A stretch of 64,000 nucleotides of DNA from DASRDU01 sp046331565 (lineage in GTDB: Bacteria; Acidobacteriota; Blastocatellia; RBC074). Position numbers and translations under genes: made by a program. Position 1 is the stretch's first letter. The number at the start of each line of letters is the position of its first letter. The DNA is taken from NCBI GenBank assembly GCA_046331565.1, contig JAXLQP010000002.1, forward strand, positions 434,001 through 498,000, written 5' to 3'. Of the stretch, positions 39,301 to 46,519 are shown piece by piece. The notes under the pieces are model-generated. The model had not been told where the DNA came from, ran no database searches, and saw nothing but the letters and a program-made list of their open reading frames with translations.

Positions 39301-39314
39301 CAGCGGCGATGCAT
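33345..39314 (-). CDS. Bacterial alpha-2-macroglobulin with inserted GspG-like repeats and a CNA-B-like domain
   Basis: The protein has about 1989 residues from the ATG at 39314 (AGGAGGT 5 nt upstream). Signal peptide, then macroglobulin beta-domains with the phrases TDKPLYQPGQTLHLRVLAL and DRAYYLPGQNAEITVSADY. The thioester motif GCGEQ is at about residue 1498, in the alpha-helical toroid domain. Between the two halves lie three repeats, each with an LRDPWGxxY-type motif at about 868, 956 and 1053. The first and third end in a GADxxxxTxDDFT motif. They resemble the calcium-binding C-terminal domain of type II secretion pseudopilins. A carboxypeptidase-regulatory-like domain (about 1147-1225) follows. 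Family function: covalent trapping of attacking proteases in the periplasm. Length exceeds the usual 1500-1700. Confidence 0.9.
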   Translation of the reverse strand: MHRRWIFSLTLGCLVLLAVLSATLISSVTSAAGVSLRVNETATRVRWREGKTEVALAVENLTARDLPVRISLEWLDPRDFVRSRAERREMLRPGAGQPVIPLSLPFELNDHHPETLWYRVRYRLTPDSSAAQSAPLEGLISLSTIAPDIFELRVIASEYPLAGKTYRAHARALHPVTSRPVRDVQVTAELKFDNERKTSFKTSGLTDAQGYATLEFNLPRELDAHDGELAITAVRGDFAQQVSADLRDDHLKLTQMLLTTDKPLYQPGQTLHLRVLALDFTKRAIAQAGLSLEIEDPEGTTQFRAEMQTSRFGIASADWQIPANTRLGDYRIRVELDDDKYGSNGTMTQVKISRYDLPNFAVQVKADRAYYLPGQNAEITVSADYLFGQPVKRGQVRLVRETEREWNYREQKWDISEAEKYEGETDEAGRFIARIDLADTHDKLKGEDYRRFLDLNYAAYFTDLTTGRTEQRRLDLRLTREAIHIYVIGADDAQAEGLPLQFYVSTSYADGTPASCEVTISEQVSNRAAGADSNEFTSEPVQKISTSRYGVAKVSGLRLREREDRGSELRLAFTARDRQGVTGQHTDNIWLRDHGAIRIETNRTLYRAGEPIEVQLVSNQPDVTAVLSVSQQMQTLHSQVVRLRRGRAFVVIPYRREFSDEILISAHADSEAGDEYRDYYSFSRSVLYPRDRELRLNVKLDRAEYRPGEEARASFRVTSADGRPLAGALGVTVIDRAIEERARTDQEFSGRGSRYDFIGAYLSEYEGLAGVTRRALNKLNLAQPLPEGLELVAEILLRDHGISPRVFTSDRYSRDQRQVFSRLIEPQLRPVQTALNVRYQKTGEYPRDQAALRQMLNETGIRPDELRDPWGVPYRASFVTVRENDVFNLTSSGADKQFNTADDFTVLSVNRPYFKPQGEIISRVARQYYNRTGAITLDAAVLKTELRENGFDFEALRDQWGRAYEISLSAGGTFWYIVVRSSGENRKFETERPWSADDFSVWSASIDYFADSRARIDAALSRHSGATGNFPEKDDELRAVMKANDIAFDQLRDPWGGSYYTVFSTAFRYSDRVVIRYSEEAKQKNEINPVTQRISVITLRSRGADGKEGTPDDFTIAEFVRLTAEQTSFNAQPQTVSGSPVLSGAGAISGVITDVSGAIVAGVTVKATNKITLQTFQAVTDSEGRYLIRVPGGRYDVRCDAAGFKSVIVSDVPVQSSSVVEVRITLDVGSVSEMVAVTGGSARYLQTDASAVSEKKVAGLPQTGRVSVVTKSEISTPRLREHFQETLVWHPSLETDRQGRAHLKFKLADNITTWKLKVIGSTVDGEIGTAEREFLAFQPFFAEHDPPRVLTVGDEIALPVVLRNYLDKTQTVEAEIKPEAWFTLPGPARKRAIVKAGDAANVIFDFRAATAIKDGKQRITAIGGEASDAIEKPVSVHPDGEEMTQTASDVFTTAGCVNVSVPADAIKGSAQAELKIYPNLMAHALEGIEGILQRPYGCGEQTISSTYPNVMALRYLEGKDERMPAVAAKARRYARAGYERLLGYRTASGGFSYWGRGEADLALTAYALRFLNDAKEFVEADEDVINQARAWLISQQQNDGRWIAHSWSNTEDTRRTAMTTAFIARVLAQQSRAAQPDKAVTESLRRALDYLAQRIDEIDEPYLIASFALAAMDANDTERGAKAISRLRALAREEAGTSYWSLESNTPFYGWGLAGRIETTALAVKALKRDAAKNNELVNRGLLFLLRHKDRYGVWLSTQATINVLETLIELNDTEAGNDQGGQADVFINGQRISAVTLPPGHQLSNPLTVDLSPFLSQGDNRIEIRRAGNAVRASAQLVATHYAAWKPSETGQTENFRPGDASALRLAVSYDKAEAKPGDEITCRVVAERIGHRGYGMLLAEIGLPPGADVDRASLEKAMKQSGWELSQYDVLPDRVIVYLWPRAGGTKFSFTFRPRYGIRAQTAPSLLYDYYNPEAHVVIAPTRFVVR

Positions 39315-39383
39315 AGTGACCTCCTGCATTAAGCGGGTGATGTAAAAGTTATCTCCCAGCAATCGCCGAATCGCAGCAGACAC

Positions 39384-39616
39384 ACGAACGCCTCAGGCGA
39401 GGCATTCACACGTCCGCATGGTTTATGATTTTTTGTCTTTCAGGCTGATCCTGATTGCCTGTTGTGAGAAGAACGCCGGGCGGGAAAACTTCTTGCAGAA
39501 AATTTAAATGATGCTGGGAATCAGACCTGTGAACTCACCCTCAAGCCCCCGGCGGAATGATTTTCAGACGCCCGTGCAACTGCGCGACGGCCCATGAAAT
39601 CAGGCCAGAAAGCGGG
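39384..39616. other. Gene-free stretch upstream of the tRNA gene
   Basis: No convincing coding frame is seen. The stretch separates the divergent alpha-2-macroglobulin and tRNA-Asn genes. Confidence 0.5.
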
Positions 39617-39645
39617 TTGACAGCCTTGGACGAGTATTGTATCTT
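39617..39645 (+). promoter_or_regulatory. Promoter of tRNA-Asn
   Basis: TTGACA (39617-39622), a 17-nt spacer and TATCTT (39640-39645). It is placed 30 nt before the mature tRNA start. Confidence 0.75.
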
Positions 39646-39669
39646 CCACACTCCAATTCGGCAGATTGC

Positions 39670-39753
<84 letters not shown>

Positions 39754-39770
39754 ATTCAAGCAGTTACGAG

Positions 39771-39790
39771 AGCCGCGAAAGCGGCTTTTT
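39771..39790 (+). terminator. tRNA-Asn terminator
   Basis: AGCCGC, a GAAA tetraloop, GCGGCT, then a T5 run. It lies 22 nt after the tRNA, already inside the element, so integration supplied this terminator. Confidence 0.85.
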
Positions 39791-39796
39791 CAGTTT

Positions 39797-39819
39797 GTGG
39801 ACACATTCGTGGACACATT
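39797..39819. repeat. Left integrase arm-type sites
   Basis: Two copies of GTGGACACATT at 39797-39807 and 39809-39819. The same 11-mer recurs near the other end of the element (52514-52545). Placement just inside both attachment sites is what is expected of arm-type binding sites for a lambda-like integrase. Confidence 0.65.
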
Positions 39820-39836
39820 GACTTTGATCCTGAAAT

Positions 39837-39860
39837 AAAGGGCGAGCCGAAGCCCGCCCT
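39837..39860 (-). terminator. Terminator of the ArdC-like gene
   Basis: On the minus strand AGGGCGGGC, the tetraloop TTCG and GCTCGCCCT (one mismatch), followed by TTTATTT. It lies 8 nt past the stop codon. Confidence 0.7.
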
Positions 39861-39867
39861 CACCTGT

Positions 39868-40677
39868 TCAGGCCGCCATCGGAGAAGTTGCGATCTGTCC
39901 GGCCCTGAGAATCCGGTCTGCCGCGTGAAAAATCTTCTGCGCCGATTTCTCCGGGATCACATCGCCCTCCAGCCAGCTTTGAATGTAGCCTCTCGCGTAT
40001 TCCGCTCCGGGCAGGCCCAGCGATTCGCAGCAGATCAGCGCCACGCTTTCGGCTTCGACTTCCCGCAGATTGCGCGGCGTCAGCAAGCCGTGCGCGAATG
40101 TTCCTTCTGACGTATGGCCGAGCAGAACGTGCGCCAGTTCGTGAAAGGTCGTCTTGAGCGGCATCGGATTGACCGGACTGATGGCAATGCTCCGGCCACG
40201 CGCAAAGCCCAGCACGTTGCCGTCCGGCAGATCGAAGGCGATTTCACCAATGCCCAGCGCGGTGAGAGCCTGCGCCCGATTCCATTCCGGGACTGACGGC
40301 ATTTCGACCGGCTCGCCATCGGTCTGGCCCAGAACAAACCAGTGCGGCTTGTAAATGAAGCGCGTAAAGACTGCATCGCGTTCGTCATCGGCTTCAGCCT
40401 CGCGCCTGCACGTGACCGGCATACACAGCACGATGGCCTTTTCACCGCGTCTGACCTGACGGCCTTTTGCTCGCCAGCCCTGATACGTGCAGATCGGGCC
40501 GGGCTGAATGCCGCGCAACCGGCACTGCACGAGTGCCAGCATCTGATTGCCGCTGCTGTAGCCGTGAAAGGCGCGGTACGCTTCGCTGATCGTTCCCGGA
40601 ATGCTGACTGCCTCGCGCAACAGGTCGCTCCATTTCGTCGTGTCGGTGGTTGTGGTAGATTCACGCTGCATGATCAT
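39868..40677 (-). CDS. ArdC-like antirestriction protein with zincin-like peptidase domain
   Basis: The protein has about 269 residues from the ATG at 40677, behind AAAGGAT. The N-terminal half matches the ArdC/TraC single-stranded-DNA-binding domain (WSDLLREAV, YSSGNQMLAL, TYQGWRAKGRQVRRGEKAIVL). The C-terminal half is a gluzincin with HELAHVLLGH and a downstream acidic EVEAESVALI. Such proteins shield incoming mobile DNA from host restriction. They are carried by plasmids and integrative elements, which fits this location next to attL. Confidence 0.88.
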   Translation of the reverse strand: MIMQRESTTTTDTTKWSDLLREAVSIPGTISEAYRAFHGYSSGNQMLALVQCRLRGIQPGPICTYQGWRAKGRQVRRGEKAIVLCMPVTCRREAEADDERDAVFTRFIYKPHWFVLGQTDGEPVEMPSVPEWNRAQALTALGIGEIAFDLPDGNVLGFARGRSIAISPVNPMPLKTTFHELAHVLLGHTSEGTFAHGLLTPRNLREVEAESVALICCESLGLPGAEYARGYIQSWLEGDVIPEKSAQKIFHAADRILRAGQIATSPMAA

Positions 40678-40758
40678 TGATCCTTTCCAAAGGGTTGATG
40701 TGGCGGGCTTCCTGAGTGGTCGCAACACTGAGGAAGCCCTTTGAATTTCGATTGCGGT

Positions 40759-41019
40759 TTATCTGCCGAACGGGATGCGGCGGTACGGATCGGCTGGGCC
40801 TGCGCCGTACTTCAGATTGAAAATCCAGATGAAGTAACGGGCTGTGACCAGTCCGCCTTTCTGTCCCCAGCGTCTGAAATCGCCGTTCGTGCTGTGGTGT
40901 CGGATGTGACAGGCTTTGTGCGCGGGGGCGGTGTCAGTCCCGCCCTCGCTTTTCGGTTTGATGTGATGCTGGTTGAGATCACGCTTCCTGATCGGCTTCT
41001 GGCAGAAGTGACATTGCAT
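40759..41019 (-). CDS. Small HNH-endonuclease-like protein
   Basis: The protein has 86 residues. CHFCQKPI, then LNQHHIKPKSEGGTD, then AHKACHIRHH give the two CxxC-type zinc half-sites and the His-Asn/His core of an HNH nuclease fold. The 40-residue tail is unassigned. GGAGGTGA precedes the ATG. Mobile-element HNH proteins nick DNA or help packaging; which of these applies is unknown. Confidence 0.7.
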   Translation of the reverse strand: MQCHFCQKPIRKRDLNQHHIKPKSEGGTDTAPAHKACHIRHHSTNGDFRRWGQKGGLVTARYFIWIFNLKYGAGPADPYRRIPFGR

Positions 41020-41033
41020 GGTTTCACCTCCGC

Positions 41034-41237
41034 TCAGATCAGGAAGCCGTCCAGCAGGATCGGCTCAGGTTTTTTGAAGCAGCCACTCACCAGATGGCCG
41101 TTTTCGTCGCGGTACTCATAGCTGACGTAGCCATCATCAGCGGGTGATTCATCCTGCGGCTGTTCGCCCTGGCAATTGCGCCATTCGGCCACCTCATCGG
41201 GTGTTGCCCAAAACATTGAGTCCTTGTATTCTGACAT
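41034..41237 (-). CDS. Small acidic protein of unknown function
   Basis: The protein has 67 residues, beginning MSEYKDSMFWATPDEVAEW and rich in Asp/Glu. No family is recognised. It starts at ATG 41237 behind AAGGTG and stops 14 nt before the HNH gene on the same strand, so they are probably one unit. The divergent regulator gene starts at 41469. Confidence 0.55.
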   Translation of the reverse strand: MSEYKDSMFWATPDEVAEWRNCQGEQPQDESPADDGYVSYEYRDENGHLVSGCFKKPEPILLDGFLI

Positions 41238-41383
41238 TGCTTTATCGCACCTTTCTGCCCGTTGACGCGGGCTGGAAGTGAAAGCCGGGTGTTGGCGCAT
41301 CCGGCTTTCTTCGTTTGTGACTCAGAACTGCCGACTCAGCAGGCATTCCGTTGTCAAAGAGCGTCATCAACTGACAGGGCTAT

Positions 41384-41402
41384 ACTAGCAAATCGTGCTA
41401 GT
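41384..41402. promoter_or_regulatory. Operator-like palindrome
   Basis: ACTAGCA (41384-41390) and TGCTAGT (41396-41402) form a dyad. A second related octamer, TGCTAGCA, lies at 41451-41458, 10 nt before the regulator's ATG. Both lie between the regulator gene and the divergent genes, as expected for Cro/CI-type autoregulation. Confidence 0.6.
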
Positions 41403-41468
41403 AATAGTCAATGGGGAATGCAAGAATAATTTGCTGGCACTGTAAGGCTGTGCTAGCATTGGGCTGTT

Positions 41469-41693
41469 ATGATTAAACTGACATTGAATGATTGGCTTGA
41501 ACGGGTAGAGATGACAGCCTACCGGCTGGCTCAACTGACCGGCATTCACGAAACCCAGATTGGCAAGCTGAAAAATGGCAAGGCGAAAGGCATCACCTTT
41601 GAGACGCTCGACAAGCTGTGCGAGGCACTCGACTGCGAACCGGGTGATTTACTGGTCAGGGAAGCGAAGGCAAAGCGCAAGACAAAAAGTTGA
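41469..41693 (+). CDS. Cro/CI-type (XRE) DNA-binding regulator
   Basis: A 74-residue single-domain protein: RLAQLTGIHETQIGKLKNGKAKGITFETLDKLCEALDCEPGDLL is a clear helix-turn-helix of the XRE type. It probably binds the TGCTAGT palindromes upstream and controls its own gene and the divergent element genes. Confidence 0.85.
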   Translation: MIKLTLNDWLERVEMTAYRLAQLTGIHETQIGKLKNGKAKGITFETLDKLCEALDCEPGDLLVREAKAKRKTKS

Positions 41694-42359
41694 AGATGAC
41701 TGCCTGGCAATGCGATTGAGGTTTGCGCCCGGTCAGCTTGCCGAAGCTGGCTGTAATCGCCTTTTCGGTTCCGGGGTATGCTGCGGTATGGGCTGGCTCC
41801 GAAACGTCGTTTATACGCCAAATCCCTGAAAATCGCGTCTGCAAGTTCTTTGCTTTCAACGCCGGATTTTCTGATTCTGGCGGGTTCAAGAGAGCAGAGC
41901 TTTCTCAGGCGACTGATTCAATGGCGGCAATCATGGGCAGAGAGCGCGAACGGGCCGAAGGGGGGGAGGCTTTAAGGTGACGGGGGTGGGGTTGGCGAAC
42001 GGAGATGCCGCGCATAATGACGTGATTTTTCGTCCAATTCTTCGCACCGGGTTTTTCAGGTCAGGATGCTTGTCAGTTACCCATTCATGCCCTGTTGACC
42101 CGGAGTCTGATTCAAGTCTGAAACAATTCAGGTCTGCCTCGCTTGCGAAACCGAATGTCTGAAAGTCCTGGATGACCTTTCAATCCTGGCTGAATTGAAC
42201 TAATCTCTCCGCGCACCAACATATGGCAGCAGAATCGAACTCTCCCTGCGTACCTGACTGTTGCCAGAAGAGCATTCATCAGGATGCTCCACCAATGCAT
42301 CAGCCGAAATAGCAATTTCCCCATTCGCTGCCGGGGCAGTCAGCAGACAGCGCCTCAAA
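41694..42359. other. Gene-poor stretch inside the element
   Basis: Several overlapping frames of 60-90 codons exist on both strands. None has a credible ribosome-binding site, composition or family. I see no supported gene here. The stretch should hold the promoter of the histidine kinase. Confidence 0.4.
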
Positions 42360-42369
42360 GGGGGGGGGG
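42360..42369 (+). repeat. G10 homopolymer in the ribosome-binding site
   Basis: Ten consecutive G, 7 nt before the ATG of the histidine kinase and the only Shine-Dalgarno-like sequence there. Tracts of this kind change length by slippage. Confidence 0.9.
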
Positions 42370-42376
42370 AACTACC

Positions 42377-45145
42377 ATGACTGATTCCGATAAAGGCTTG
42401 CAGGCCCGACTCCGCAGGCTGCGCAAGAAGGCGGGTGCGATGACTCCGGGTACGGGTGCGCTCGGAAGCAAAGTTCACATCTGGGCCATAGCCATCGCTG
42501 CTCTGGTAGTGGCTGTGCTCGTGCGCTGGCTGCTCGACCCTTGGATGCGCGACTACCTGCCGCTGCCAACTCTCTATGGAGCGGTGGCGCTGGGCGTCTG
42601 GGTTGGCGGCTATTGTCCTGCCATCGTCGTCACCATTTTGGGCTACCTCGCCTGTAACTGGTTATTCATTGAGCCGCGAGGTCAGTTCAGCTTTGACTTC
42701 CCCCGCGACTTCATCGGCCTCATCGTTTATTTGTTCTCCTGCGCGATCATTATTGGCTTCGGCGAGGCGAGGCGCAGGGCGGAAGCAGCCTTGCGCGGGA
42801 GCGAGGAATGTCTGCGCGCCTTCCTCGAAAACAGTGCGACGATTGCGTGGCTCAAGGATGAAGAAGGACGGCATGTTTTTTTGAGCCGAAACTACGAGGC
42901 ACGGTTCGGAGTCCGGCTCAAGGACTGGCTCGGCAGGACTGACTTTGAAGTATGGCCACGCGAAATCGCCGAGGATTTTCGCCGCAACGACCTCCTGGCA
43001 TTGCAAAACAGCGGCCCGGTCGAAGTCGTCGAACACACCGTCAGCCCCGATGGCATAGTGACGTGGTGGCTCAACAACAAATTTTCTTTCCGCACCGCTT
43101 CCGGTCAGTCCTGCGTTGGTGGGCTGGGGGTGAACATTACCGAACGTGTGCAGGCCGAAGAGTCGTTGCGGCGCAGCGAACAACGCTATCGCACGCTGGT
43201 GGACGCGACCAGCGCGGTGACGTGGGCCTGCCCGCTTTCCGGGTTACACGTCGAGGCACAGCCCTCATGGATGGCCTTCACTGGCCAGACGGCAGAGGAA
43301 ATGCTCGGTGCGGGCTGGATGAAGGCCGTTCACCCGGATGATGTCACGGCTGCCGCAGCGCGGTGGAACGAAGCCGTCGCAAAAGGTCAGCCCTTTAACA
43401 ACGAACATCGCATTCGCCGTCACGATGGCGAATGGCGGTGGATGAGTGTGTATGTCGTGCCGGTGCGTGACGCCAGCGGCCAGTTCATCGAGTGGTTCGG
43501 CATGAATCTCGACATCACCGAACAGAAACGCGCTCAGGAGGCGCTGCGCGAGAGTGAGGAGCGTTATCACATCGCTCTCGAAGGCTCGCCGGTGGTTGTC
43601 TATACCTGCGACCGCGAGTTGCGGTTTACCTGGGTTTACAATTCGCTGCCGCCCGTCACAGACCTGCGCCTGATTCTCGGCAAGCGCGATGATGAAATCC
43701 TTCCGCCTGAAGCAGTGCGTGAACTGGTGGAAATCAAACGGCGCGTGCTGGCCAGCGGAAGGGGCGAGCGGTGCGAGGTCTGCGTGCCGTTCGATGGCCG
43801 GAAATATTACTTCGATTACAAGACCGAACCGCTGCGCGATGCAACGGGAGCTATCATCGGCCTGCGTGGCGCGGCCTGGGACATTTCTGAACGCAAACGC
43901 GCCGAAGCCGAACGTGAGTTCCTGCTGGCTCAGGAGCAGCAACTGCGCGCCAAAGCCGAAGAAGCCACCCGCGCGAAGGATCAGTTCATCTCCGTCATCA
44001 CCCACGAACTGCGCAACCCGCTCAATTCCATCCTCGGTTACACGCACCTCACGCGCTCCCACGCTGACCAGGTTGAAGTCGTCAGACGCAACTGCGAAAT
44101 CATTGAACGCGCCGTGCGGACGCAGTCACAACTGATTGATGATCTGCTCGACACGGCCCGCATCACGACCGGCAAGCTCAAACTTGAAACCGCGCCGACC
44201 GATCTGCTGCTTGTCCTCAATGAGGCGCTCGTGACCGTCAGTCCTGCGGCTGAAGCCAAACGCATTGACCTCGTCGCCCGGCTCGGCCACGAACTGCTGC
44301 CGTTCATCGGCGACGCCACACGCTTGCAGCAGATCGCCTGGAATCTGCTCCAGAACGCGATCAAGTTCACGCCTGAAGGGGGCCGTGTCGAGCTGCGCCT
44401 GGAGCGAGACGGACAACACGCCCGGATCATCGTCACTGATACAGGCAGGGGGATCGAACCTGAGTTTCTCCCACACGTCTTTGACCGTTTCAGCCAGAGC
44501 GATATGTCGCGCTCGCGGCGACACGGCGGACTCGGCCTCGGTCTGGCACTGGCGAAGCAACTGGTTGAACTGCACGGCGGGACGATTGAAGTGGCGAGCG
44601 AGGGCGCAGGCAAAGGCGCAACTTTCACCGTCACGCTCCCGCTCTACGCGCCGCAGGTGTTCGAGCCGCCGCCGCTGGTGCGCGCCATTGCCGAAGTGAA
44701 TACGGGAGCAGAGGCGCTGCCGCTTGATGATTTACCGCGCCTGGATGGCGTGCGTGTGCTGGTCGTAGACGATCAGGAAGATGCGCGATTGATGGTGGCG
44801 AAGACACTCAGCATCTGGGGCGCAGAGGTGACGATGGCGGCTTCGGGCGAGGAAGCCTTGTCACTGCTGAGTGACCGGACATTCGATGTGCTGGTCTGCG
44901 ACATCGCCATGCCGGAGATGGACGGCTACGAAGTCCTGGGGCGTCTGCGTCTGCTTGAACGGCAGCGCGGAGCATCGCGTCTTCCGGCGATTGCCCTGAC
45001 GGCGATAGCACGCTCTGAAGATCGGCTGAGGGCGCTCGAAGCGGGCTTTGAGATGCATGTAGCCAAACCGGTGGAACTGGCCGAACTGATCCTCGTCATC
45101 GCCAGTCTGACCCGGTATCGCAGGCAGGGCGCGAGCATGGATTGA
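42377..45145 (+). CDS. Hybrid sensor histidine kinase (DUF4118-like membrane region, three PAS domains, receiver)
   Basis: The protein has about 922 residues. Four predicted membrane helices (about 30-135) resemble the KdpD-type DUF4118 module (YLPLPTLYGAVALGVWVGG). Three PAS/PAC domains follow (about 145-265, 270-400, 405-530). HisKA has the phospho-His in FISVITHELRNPLNS. The HATPase shows LLQNAIKFTPEGG, DTGRGI and GLGLGLALAK. The C-terminal receiver has phospho-Asp in LVCDIAMPEMDGYE and the Lys in MHVAKPVE. No output regulator lies next to it. Its presence as cargo of the element is unusual. An in-frame upstream ATG at 42284 reads through the G tract, but the start at 42377 fits better. 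Confidence 0.92.
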   Translation: MTDSDKGLQARLRRLRKKAGAMTPGTGALGSKVHIWAIAIAALVVAVLVRWLLDPWMRDYLPLPTLYGAVALGVWVGGYCPAIVVTILGYLACNWLFIEPRGQFSFDFPRDFIGLIVYLFSCAIIIGFGEARRRAEAALRGSEECLRAFLENSATIAWLKDEEGRHVFLSRNYEARFGVRLKDWLGRTDFEVWPREIAEDFRRNDLLALQNSGPVEVVEHTVSPDGIVTWWLNNKFSFRTASGQSCVGGLGVNITERVQAEESLRRSEQRYRTLVDATSAVTWACPLSGLHVEAQPSWMAFTGQTAEEMLGAGWMKAVHPDDVTAAAARWNEAVAKGQPFNNEHRIRRHDGEWRWMSVYVVPVRDASGQFIEWFGMNLDITEQKRAQEALRESEERYHIALEGSPVVVYTCDRELRFTWVYNSLPPVTDLRLILGKRDDEILPPEAVRELVEIKRRVLASGRGERCEVCVPFDGRKYYFDYKTEPLRDATGAIIGLRGAAWDISERKRAEAEREFLLAQEQQLRAKAEEATRAKDQFISVITHELRNPLNSILGYTHLTRSHADQVEVVRRNCEIIERAVRTQSQLIDDLLDTARITTGKLKLETAPTDLLLVLNEALVTVSPAAEAKRIDLVARLGHELLPFIGDATRLQQIAWNLLQNAIKFTPEGGRVELRLERDGQHARIIVTDTGRGIEPEFLPHVFDRFSQSDMSRSRRHGGLGLGLALAKQLVELHGGTIEVASEGAGKGATFTVTLPLYAPQVFEPPPLVRAIAEVNTGAEALPLDDLPRLDGVRVLVVDDQEDARLMVAKTLSIWGAEVTMAASGEEALSLLSDRTFDVLVCDIAMPEMDGYEVLGRLRLLERQRGASRLPAIALTAIARSEDRLRALEAGFEMHVAKPVELAELILVIASLTRYRRQGASMD

Positions 45146-45219
45146 ATATCATCCGTTCAAATGCCTGCCGTTTTGCCATTTCATACAAGGCGCTAACTCA
45201 AAGTCGTCTGCTTCGCCGA

Positions 45220-46503
45220 TCATCCTGCCTGCATCAACTCGTTCCATCGTGTGGTATATCGCGGCGACCGCTGGCCGATGCGCGTACTCCACCGGCCTTT
45301 GAGCGCAAACAGCCCGCATCTGACTGCATCCCTGCCGAACTTCCCGTTGAGTTCATCAACGGTGGTCATCAGCCGCTTCATCCGCTCGCTCTCCTCCTGG
45401 CCCCAGAGCGGCAGTGTGAGCGTGTCAATTGGAACGAGATCGTTGAGCAGCACTCCGGCCCTCTTGTACCGATAGCCTTCGCGGAAGATCGCAGCCAGTC
45501 CCCTGAATGCCAGTTCCCTCAGTTCCGGCGTAGCGTCGGTTTTCGGCGCAATCTCCAGCGTGGCCGAGTTATTGTATTGCGGCTCTGCGCTGAAGCTGCT
45601 GGTCTGAATGAAGACCGTAAGCTGACCCGCCGCCAGTTTCTCGCGGCGCAGTTTCTCAGCGGCGCGTGACACATAGAAAGCGACGGCGGCGCGCAGGTCA
45701 TCGAGTGATTCGACGTAATCGCCGAACGACCGCGACACCGTGACTGATTTGCGGGTGGCCGCAGTTGTTTCGAGCGGCAGGCACTGAATGCCCCTCAGTT
45801 CGTGAACCGTGCGCAGCCCGACCACGCTCATCCGCTCTCTGATCCAGTCGTCGGGCGCATCACGAAGCTGGCGCGCATTGCCGATTCCGTGACTGAGCAG
45901 CAGTTCGGCGTAACGTGGCCCGATGCCCCACACCTCTTCAACGGGCAGCCGTTCCAGTGCGACATTGAGCCAGGGCGAATTCGTCAGGTCGAGACAGCCC
46001 CGCGTTTTTTCAGATCGTTTCGCAAAGTGGTTGGCGACCTTGGCAAGGGTTTTACTGGTGGCAATGCCGACCGAAACGGGAATGCCAGTCCAGCGTCTGA
46101 TCCGCTCCATAATGGCGCGGCCCTGATCCGGCAACGAACCGCCGTGCGCGGGATCAAGCGAGACGAACGCCTCCATCCTGATGAATGCCTCGTCAATCGA
46201 ATAGACCTCAACGGCGGGCGAAAAGTCCGAGAGAATCTCCATCACCCGCGCACTCATATCGCCATATAATTCGTAATTTGAACTGAAGACCTGCACATCG
46301 TACTTCTCGATCAGCGGACGGGCCTTGAAAACCGGCTCGCCCATCTTCAGACCGATGGCCTTGGCCTCCCGGCTGCGGGCGATGATGTTGCCGTCATTGT
46401 TCGAGAGGACGATTACGGGCCGGTGGCAGAGCGCGGGATTGAAAGCCTGTTCGCAACTCGCGTAGAAATTATTGCAGTCCACCAGTCCGATTGCGGCGGT
46501 CAT
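45220..46503 (-). CDS. umuC: Y-family DNA polymerase, UmuC type
   Basis: The protein has 427 residues with the complete UmuC layout. Palm-domain carboxylates are in GLVDCNNFYASCEQAF and EVYSIDEAFI, and the finger region has SNNDGNIIARSREAK. The helix-hairpin-helix region is VEEVWGIGPRYAELLLSHGI. A little-finger domain and the C-terminal Pol V region follow. It is the catalytic subunit of translesion DNA polymerase V. It starts 16 nt after the umuD homologue, forming an operon. Confidence 0.95.
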   Translation of the reverse strand: MTAAIGLVDCNNFYASCEQAFNPALCHRPVIVLSNNDGNIIARSREAKAIGLKMGEPVFKARPLIEKYDVQVFSSNYELYGDMSARVMEILSDFSPAVEVYSIDEAFIRMEAFVSLDPAHGGSLPDQGRAIMERIRRWTGIPVSVGIATSKTLAKVANHFAKRSEKTRGCLDLTNSPWLNVALERLPVEEVWGIGPRYAELLLSHGIGNARQLRDAPDDWIRERMSVVGLRTVHELRGIQCLPLETTAATRKSVTVSRSFGDYVESLDDLRAAVAFYVSRAAEKLRREKLAAGQLTVFIQTSSFSAEPQYNNSATLEIAPKTDATPELRELAFRGLAAIFREGYRYKRAGVLLNDLVPIDTLTLPLWGQEESERMKRLMTTVDELNGKFGRDAVRCGLFALKGRWSTRIGQRSPRYTTRWNELMQAG

Positions 46504-46519
46504 AACCTGCCTCCCGGCC

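Noticed and set aside
41723..41980. Small frames of 60-90 codons on both strands between the XRE regulator and the histidine kinase
   Set aside because: They overlap each other, lack ribosome-binding sites and resemble no family.
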